Source: Epiperipatus broadwayi (Eukaryota > Onychophora > Udeonychophora > Euonychophora > Peripatidae). Taken from it: a DNA stretch of 64,000 nucleotides. This document shows positions 56,853 through 64,000 of this stretch, piece by piece; position 1 is the stretch's first letter, and each line of letters starts with the position of its first letter. Position numbers and translations under genes: made by a program. Where the stretch lies: NCBI GenBank assembly GCA_028023455.1, contig JAQFVV010006200.1, forward strand, positions 4,060,860-4,124,859, given 5' to 3'. Below the pieces are notes generated by a model. It made no database searches, had not been told where the DNA came from, and saw only the letters and a list, made by a program, of their open reading frames with translations.

Positions 56853-57060
56853 TCTATGACTTGGATTTCTCCTATCCATCTTCCATGCCTATGATTTAGA
56901 TTTCGAATCTAGGCCAAGTGAAATTCTTTTTTAGAGATTTTTTTAATCAGGCAAATTGTCCAATAGTTAACTCAGATAATCACTGATACTGATCAGTAAA
57001 TGAATTTGTAACTATTCTTAGCAAGAGTGTAAAACAAAGATGGTAAACTGTTGAAACCCC
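56853..57060 (+). repeat. Dispersed repeat, copy A (with 58.37-58.63 kb)
   Basis: Shares with 58370-58630 the order 'AATCYAGGCCAAGTGAA', a T-rich tract, 'TAACT..GATCAGTAAAT' and 'AAAACAA'. The identity is loose and the class unknown. Confidence 0.35.
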
Positions 57061-57061
57061 T

Positions 57062-57920
57062 CACTATTTGGATTATTTATTAAATGCTGTTTTATTTTTG
57101 TTTCTATATTATGCATCTTGATGATGTGAAACTTCTTAAAATTTATGATACAGCTTTAAAACTCTGATATTAGAATAAATTAAAAAAAATAGCAAGCAAG
57201 AATAAATGATCACTGCCTGCAGTACTATCATTTGACAATACTAATTTCTCACAATTAATTGAAATTGCATTTAATAGAAAAATTAGCACATATCATACAG
57301 ACATAATTTTTTAAAAAAAGTAAAATATTGCTACATTCGTTTGATTTCAATCAATAAAACTATAGTTTTATTATATAAACAAGTCCTATTATTTAGTTTG
57401 GAAGATGTATAAATAAAATAGTTCAGGAATCTGTAAAAAAATATCTGCTTTGATGCTGAACATCGCGACATGCCTTAACAATCTTTTTATCAGCTGGACA
57501 GTCTAGGAAACATTATTTCAACATTAGAAAAACACTTATTCAAATTAGTATGCAGTTTCTGGGAGAATAGCTCAGATTTTCGCTTAACGATGATGAAGAT
57601 GATTCATTTTTTTAACCAAAAAAAAAAAACTAATAAAAGGAATCAAACATTCTGTTATAATAAGTGCTTTTATCTCCTCTTTTCTATTAAATTTACAATT
57701 TTCACTGTAGTTTTTGCTTTTTTAAATTTAAGTTTTTAATTCACTTCTCAAATTTATTTCTCTATTTCTATTTTTTCTTCTTCTCTCTCTCTCTCACTCT
57801 TTTTTTTTAAAAAAAAGTCTTTATTTTTTTATTTTTCATTTCAGCTTTCTGTTTGTTTTGGTGATATTATGTGATCTATGTATGAAAGATGCCTTTTAAT
57901 TAATCAAAGTATTAACATTT
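57062..57920. other. AT-rich spacer
   Basis: No gene recognised. Confidence 0.4.
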
Positions 57921-57935
57921 TAAGCCTATTTATAT

Positions 57936-58016
57936 GTCAAAGCGTCGGCCGGGAAGCGAACCCGGGACAACTGCTTGTAAGGCAGCTGTGCTAACCACTC
58001 GGCCAACAACGCTTGA
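57936..58016 (-). mobile_element. Tiny tRNA-only SINE, copy 5 (no homopolymer tail)
   Basis: The body (58012-57942, minus) is the best tRNA fold of the family: GCGTTGTTGGCCGAGTGGTT, anticodon loop CTTACAA (UAC) and GGGTTCGCTTCCCGGCCGAC. Leader GTCAA and trailer TTTGAC pair. A 10-bp target duplication CTATTTATAT (57926-57935 and 58017-58026) abuts the trailer directly. Confidence 0.75.
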
Positions 58017-58029
58017 CTATTTATATTTT

Positions 58030-60015
58030 ATTATACAAAACGCCTCTATTATCTTTTTGATTAAAAATTCTTCTTTCAGATTAAAAACGGTATATATTTA
58101 TTAAAAAAGATTATTTAGTTTCATTCAATAGTTAAACGTTTTTTAAAAATAATATTATTGTACTTGTTTATTTTTTAAATTAATATTAAATTTAAAAAAA
58201 ATCATGGAGAGTTTGGACACCGAAGCTACAAATTGATTCTTTAACCCTTAAATCTTGTATTTATTAACAAGATTAATCAATATTTATTTTATTGGTATAA
58301 TGTATTTTTTAAAAAGTACAATAAGGTTAGACACTGCATACACACATATCTAATTTTAGACTATTTAAATCCCTATGATATTAGGGTTTAAATCCAGTCC
58401 AAGTGAATTTTTTTTAAAAGGCTTTTCTTTCAGGTACCTAACTACTGCCAATTCTATTAATCATTCAACATTGATTAGTAAATAAGTATTTAGCTATCTT
58501 TAGGCAAAGGCTAAAACAATAATAAAAAAATCCCCACTTCCTGCTAATTGGAAAGCCTAGTCAGTAGTGCCTTATCTTTCATTGTTCGTAGGACAAACTG
58601 TTGAAAAAATCTTTATCTTCTAATGGGATATTATTGTTATTCATATTTATTTAAAACGTTGTTTTATACCACCATTAAATATAATCTTTTTCGTCTATTA
58701 ATTATGTCTTATCACTTATATTGAAGTCTTTATTGAGATTTACATTTCTCTAATAATCTTTATAACGCGAATCTATATCCATTTTCTTTTCTAATATTCT
58801 ATTTTGCCTTGCTTTCTACTTTCGTTTAATTGACTTTTTCTTAATGTCTTGCTATTAATTATCTATATTGGTCAATGTAGAAACATATTAGTGGGAATTG
58901 ATCATAATTTCATCATCTCATAAAAATTCACATTGCTCTTTTTAAAAAAACTATACATATATTTGAATTTTTATTTTACATACTACTATATTTAGATACA
59001 CACACATCTTAACAAATATGTTGTTGTATTATAGCTATGGTATTGTATAGATTTATACACTGTTTTTTTTATTTCTATTAATAAATGATTTTTGTCTAAA
59101 CTGTAAGGTCATATAATACTGATGTGATCCCAGACAATCTAGAGTCATAAAGAAGTATAAAGAATGCCAAGAGGTATTTGATTATTATGGATTTTTAGCA
59201 CACACATATTAATAAAATGTAATTTCTTTTGAAGTGTTAATTAGGTGAAGTAAAATTAAACGTAGTTGTCAATAGTTATATTTTTTATAATTATTTTACT
59301 ATTGCACATTAGAATTAATATATTGCGACAATAACAAAAAAAAAAAAAAGGGGGGGGGGAGCGCTTTATTTTTTAAAAACGCTTTTCATTTTGTTTTACT
59401 TGGCCTCCCTTCCATGCAAATTGTATTTCTTTCAGAAATGATTTATAATTTTGTGCGCTGAATAAAAATCATTGCAATATGTTTCTATAAAATTCTATTT
59501 ATAAATGATCTCTTACCTATCTTTAATGAATTTTCAGTTCCTTTTTTTAATTACAAATTCTTATCAGTTTTTATGTTAGTTTAAAAAAAAAAAAAAATTA
59601 GTACCACCTTCATTTTTCCAGTTTATAAGCTGCTTCGAAGTAATTTCTGAAAATTACTCATTATTATTATTACTATTAATATTAATTTGGATTTTCGTTT
59701 TAGCTTATTTATTTATTTGAACTAGTTCAAGTACAGGTAAAGCTCCTAAGACTTTTTAGGCAGCTAAAAATTTTCCATGCAAGTTTAAGATTTTTGCATT
59801 AGTCAGCCACGGAAAACTATTCATTCAATACTTGTTGATAAATGGGGATCTATCATTTGGATTAAAGATAAAAAAAAATTCCCCTGAAATAATATGGCTT
59901 TAGTATTTTTAAATATATTATTTAATAATGCCCTCTCAAATGTATTTAAATAAAGCAGACTATTAATGTGTACGCATGTCAGACATATATATATAAAGAT
60001 ATATAGCATTATTGC
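58030..60015. other. AT-rich spacer
   Basis: No gene. It holds copy B of the loose repeat (58370-58630) and an A/G homopolymer junction at about 59337-59361. Confidence 0.4.
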
Positions 60016-60017
60016 TA

Positions 60018-60285
60018 GGGAGTTCGTAAAAAGTCTGTGCGCCAGACTTGCGAGTGCCTGATTCTATCCTGGAACCTCCCGATCCCAAGCCGGACAGGTC
60101 TGCCAACTGTACCAAACTGGGCAGAGCAAAAAAGGCTCAAGGCAATAATTTATCGCTCGGAAGTTCATAAAAAGTTCGATCGCCAGAATTGATCTTGGGA
60201 CTTCCCGACCTCAAGCCAGACGCTCTACCAATTGCGATAAACTGCACAGGGCAAAAAAGGCTACGCTAAATTGCGCAGGGCAAGG
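60018..60285 (-). mobile_element. Tandem dimer of Ser-tRNA-like SINE
   Basis: Two head-to-tail monomers (about 60018-60158 and 60159-60285). On the minus strand each has an A box (ATTGGTAGAGCGTCTGG; TTGGCAGACCTGTCCGG), an anticodon-loop-like CTTGAGG or CTTGGGA, a B box (AGATCAATTCTGG; GGATAGAATCAGG) and a tail (GAACTTTTTATGAACTTCCG). Same family as 35.85-36.03 kb, with which it shares the 'CTGGCG-TCGAA-TT-TTAT' tail start. Confidence 0.65.
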
Positions 60286-60289
60286 CATT

Positions 60290-61035
60290 AAATATAAATA
60301 TATTCATTCACACTGAGACTGGAAGTTTCAGAATATTAACGTTATATATTAATACAAGCATTAAATTGTATTTCATTTTGTTTTGTAATAGCGGATAAAC
60401 AATAGGGATATATATTTAGTTATTTCTCTTTTACTAAATTTAGATTTTCTAAAATTAACTATATCTTTAAATTTTATATCTTAAGAAATCTAAAGAAAAC
60501 CGACAAAATAAAATTGCGCAATATGTTTTACTGTGGCATTATTGTTATTTAAATTTATCAAAAATTCTGACATTTTAGATGTTAAAGTATTATAGGGAGG
60601 GGAGTAACTTTTTAAAGTTTTAAGCCATCCCTATAGTTGTTTTGATTTTTCTTTAGAACGATGTCTATTAAATATTTTACGTAATAAAAAATTAACCAAT
60701 AAAATAATTTTTTAAATAAACAAAGTTGATTGTATTGGATATTTATTGTAGCGATTTAAATAAAATTTGTTTATAACCACAAAGATATATTGTTTTTCGT
60801 AGTGTTTAAATATAACAAATTTTCGAATCATATTTTAAGTTAGACTTTCAAATAAATTAGGATATAAATTTTTTGCTAGTTTTTCTAATATTTCATGGAT
60901 ACTTATTGGAATCCAGAAACTCTTTATCAGATAGATAAATATTCGAAACGACTTTGTTCTTCATCAGTCTATTATCAAGAAAATATTAAAGGCAAAATTT
61001 TTATCGCTGTGATCATTTCCGTTAAGACTTTATAA
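60290..61035. other. AT-rich spacer
   Basis: No gene recognised. Confidence 0.4.
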
Positions 61036-61039
61036 TTAT

Positions 61040-61770
61040 AATTACTTTTAATGTTTCAAGCCAAGTGGGGGCCCTAAGTGGTAAAAATTTCAGGGCCATA
61101 AAACTCAAGTTAAAAAAAAAAAATTCAAGAAAACTCTCATTAAGTTATTAACAAAAAAAAAAAAAGTAATCAAAAATTTCATACCTTAACACATTAAATG
61201 AATTTATTAAAAAACATGTTTATATGAATTTCTATCTTGCTTTATTTCTTGCAAATTCATCAATTTTTTTGCAGTGTCAATTCGAATTAAAACTTCCTGC
61301 TGTATATACAGAATGGCCGTATTTTTTAGTCTCCCATAGTACTCCTTAAATAATTTTTTTACAGCTTTAAAACAGAAAACGATCTTTCTCCTGACGCATT
61401 AGATAAGGGAATTGTTAAAAAAAAGTTCAATAATATTTCAAAATTCCGAAATGTGCAAGACATTTATTTCTTTGGCCGCTGGATAGGTGTCTGGTGGTTT
61501 TTATGGTGTCCTAGTTTTCTTTTAGAAATACTAAAAAATGGTCAAATTCAGCTTCAAAATTACAAACATCAATGTCATTTTTGTAAATATCCGTAGACTT
61601 TTTTTATCGCTTCTTTTTATCTTCTATTGATAAATTCCAATCAAAAAATATTCGAAAAGGTTCTACAACAACTGTAGAAATGATCACAAGAAAGATCTCT
61701 GTAATATACTTCATCTCTGTCTTCATACACTGATTTTAAATTCTCTATATTCCTGATAATTTTTGGTTTG
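61040..61770 (-). pseudogene. hAT transposase C-terminal relic (ZMYM-type)
   Basis: Minus-strand frames read KKSTDIYKNDIDVCNFEAEF, then FCFKAVKKLFKEYYGRLKNT, AILYIQQEVLIRIDTAKKLM and NLQEIKQDRN. The last blocks resemble the hAT dimerisation region (FSKLK.IK..LRS...RL..LAILSIE.E...KIDF). Downstream, TGGCCCTGAAATTTTTACCA and AGGGCCCCCACTTGG look like a hAT 3' terminus. The assignment rests on pattern recall. Several stops; inactive. Confidence 0.5.
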
Positions 61771-61774
61771 TTAT

Positions 61775-62270
61775 TAAGAATATGATCAATAATAGCATCT
61801 GTTAATATTGCAATTTTACTTTCAAAAGGACTTTATTGCATGAAACAAGAAAAAGTTTACATTTATAATTATTTTACCCCATGCAGATAAATTGAAGTTA
61901 ATATAAACAAATTGAAAATTGTAATTGGGGGAGGGGACAACAAAAACAAAGGATATGCATGTGGTTTACAAATTTGAGTTTACATTTTTCTATATACACA
62001 TCCAATCAGTTTTATACCCTTAGTTCTCTTATTTATTAGTCTTTTTTCATGCTATAATTTAGAATGTTGTTGCAATATGGACCAAGTGGCTGTGTATATC
62101 TCTTGGGATACAATTTTTTTATCCCTTAAGTGGAGTAGTTCCATTTTGTTCCAGAATACATTTGGATGTTTTCTTGGATTATTGTTATACATGAAGAAGC
62201 ATTTTGTACACCATAGTGAGAATAATGTAAAAGAGTACTTGCTCGAATATGTGGGTAGCTACCTTTAACA
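61775..62270. other. Spacer, no gene recognised
   Basis: A 63-codon plus-strand frame (62077-62268) has no family signature. It may be antisense 3' UTR of the adjoining LINE. Confidence 0.35.
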
Positions 62271-62275
62271 AATGA

Positions 62276-64000
62276 TTATAAAAGGGTTTGAATGTCACAA
62301 TTTATTTGTTTGTACAATGATGGTATGGATGAGTGAATATTATCAATTGCAGGGCAGGTAAAAAGAAAATGTTCTTGTGTCTCAGTCTCTCTATTACATA
62401 ACCAGCATAGGTCTTCTGTATTTATGTAATGCCTTCTGTATCTATAAAATTGTAATGTTGGTAGTGATTCAAGATTTAATTTGAGCAGAAAATCATATTT
62501 GGGTTCTAATGACCAGAATTTGAATTTTTGAGTTAGTTGTCTAATGTTAAAGTTTAGAATTGGTCTTTTATCATTTAAGGGAGAGCAAATTATCTGGTAT
62601 TTATTGCAATATTTAAATTTATCTTGAGGTGGTGAATAAGTAAAGTTTGGAATGTTGAGAATTAATGTAAGCAAGATTTTCCAGTATCCATTGAGTGGTG
62701 GCAGTTTATCTATTGGGGTAATCTTGAAGGACACTTTAATGTATGGGAATAAATGAGTACAAGCATAAATAAGATTTAAAGTCTTTTGAATGTTAAAAAT
62801 ATTTATTGAATGTTAGTCCCAAACCATTTTATATTAGGGGAGCTTGAATACGTTTTAGTGAAATTGAAACAATCTTTTTTCCCCACAGCAACTTTCTACA
62901 TAATGAATTTATTTTACTAGTAAAAGATTTAGTGTATAATATTATTGATGAATAGGATGTGATTTGAGTCATAATTAGTAGATTAAAAAAAGATACTTTT
63001 GAGTACAATAATAGGCAAGATTTTGAAAGTGAATCAATTATATTTTTAATTTTATTTTTAATTTTGTCTTGTATTTGTCTACACATTTCTAAGTTGCTCA
63101 AATAAAAGACAAATCCCACAAAAGAGCTAGGTTTGCCTTTAAAATGTTGTGTGTAAAATTGTCCTGTATATATTGACCAAACATGAGATTTATCCATGTT
63201 AAACTCCAATTTGTATTTGTTAGTGTATGAATTAAGAATTTTTAATAGTGTTGGAATCTGTTTTTTAGAGGTTAAAAAAAGTGAGACATCATCCATGTAG
63301 GCAATACAGGGTATGTTTTCTTTCAGACTGGGTATATATAAGCCTGATAATTCTTTTTCCATCATATTCAGCAGGGGATTGATATAGATAGCAAAAAAAA
63401 GGGCACTTAGCAAAGAACTTTGTGGAATTGAACAGTAAGTGTAATATGTAATAATTAACTTATTAGAAGATTGGTGCCTAAGTATATTAAGGATGTTGGT
63501 ATTGCTGTGCCTGCTAATGCTTCAACAAAGAGTTCAATCAGAATCATATCAAATGCGGATTTTATATCCAGTCATATCACAACTGGACTATATTTTTTAT
63601 TATTTCTGACAGAATCAATAACTGTTTTGAATAGAAAGACTGCTTGTATTGTAGATGAACCTTTCTTAGCAAACTGCATTTTAGATAGTATATGTATAAG
63701 ATAGAGTTATATTTTGTCTTTATTAATTGACCCCAACAATTTGATACCCAGTGGGCTCATTTATATAGGCCTTAGATTGTTTAATGTGGTTATTTTTCAA
63801 TTTGTTTTGGCAAATGGTACTAGTAAAATAGGGTGTAATCCATATATATGATAGACTTCTTTTGTTAGAAAGTTAGCTAAATTACATGGGTACTGTGCAG
63901 TAAATTTTTCTAAATGCTTGAATACAAAGCAAGGTATACCATGCATTCCTGGGTGACAGGAGTTTGGTGTTAATGCTAATTTTTGAATAAAATCCTTGGG
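62276..64000 (-). mobile_element. L1/Tx1-like LINE, decayed, running off the window end
   Basis: In minus order from the window edge: LALTPNSCHPGMHGIPCFVF, VYHIYGLHPILLVPFAK, NNLRPI then a stop, QFAKKGSSTIQAVFLFKTVI, a stop then LDIKSAFDMILIEL, YCSIPQSSLLSALFFAIYIN, IAYMDDVSLFLTSK (YMDD box), KLLWGKKIVSISLKRIQAPL, then after breaks a C-terminal LCWLCNRETETQEHFLFTC (C-x2-C-x8-H-x4-C). Same group as 31.6-33.1 kb but strongly diverged and AT-drifted. The true start lies beyond 64000. Confidence 0.75.

Noticed and set aside
57936-58016. Functional tRNA-Val(UAC) gene
   Set aside because: The fold is good, but target duplications and shared leader/trailer with four other insertions make it a SINE copy.

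Overview
The window is an animal nuclear genome segment, very A+T rich (roughly three quarters by eye). It contains no convincing intact host gene, tRNA gene, rRNA or operon. It is a layered graveyard of transposable elements: several clades of non-LTR retrotransposon (L2/CR1-like with an esterase ORF1, Jockey/CR1-like, RTE-like and an L1/Tx1-like group), a Penelope-like element (PLE) with hammerhead-ribozyme terminal repeats, hAT DNA transposons, long foldback elements, two tRNA-derived SINE families and long trinucleotide microsatellites. This mix points to an invertebrate metazoan. The clade cannot be fixed from sequence alone.

Layout. 0.4-4.5 kb: a decayed L2/CR1-like LINE on the minus strand (esterase, endonuclease, RT in order). 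4.5-10.8 kb: AT-rich spacer with foldbacks. 10.9-12.3 kb: a second 3' piece of that LINE, then three hammerhead-bearing repeat units. 12.8-21.7 kb: spacer, foldback pieces, a 120-bp tandem duplication and the first tiny tRNA SINE. 21.7-25.6 kb: three more hammerhead-type units, then the best preserved LINE ORF, bracketed by two AAT arrays. 26-30.5 kb: two tiny SINEs and RTE relics, one split by a 187-bp hAT MITE with a perfect 8-bp target duplication. 31.6-33.4 kb: a GC-richer L1/Tx1-like LINE end. 34-36 kb: an RTE endonuclease split by an LTR-like tandem repeat, then a Ser-tRNA-like SINE. 37-41.4 kb: another hammerhead unit, foldbacks, an isolated second hammerhead-like motif and a nested palindrome of about 0.94 kb. 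41.4-45.2 kb: a LINE split by a processed retrocopy, then an inverted pair of LTR-like repeats and a TTC-rich tract. 48-51.4 kb: an RTE relic, foldbacks and a compositionally anomalous block that may be an assembly artefact. 52.4-55.2 kb: a tiny SINE, a 969-bp near-perfect palindrome, a PLE reverse transcriptase fragment and a hammerhead unit on the same strand. 56-64 kb: RTE 3' end, a fifth tiny SINE, a SINE dimer, a hAT transposase relic and an L1/Tx1-like LINE running off the window.

Main biological points. (1) A family of about 350-bp repeats carries a type I hammerhead ribozyme (eight copies, seven with a readable core), and one copy abuts a PLE RT fragment on the same strand, so these are probably PLE terminal repeats. 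(2) A roughly 95-bp SINE consists of little more than a tRNA with a 5' leader complementary to its 3' trailer; five copies have 7-15 bp target duplications. (3) Nested insertions give a relative chronology. All coordinates of repeats are by eye and approximate to a few bases unless a direct repeat fixes them.
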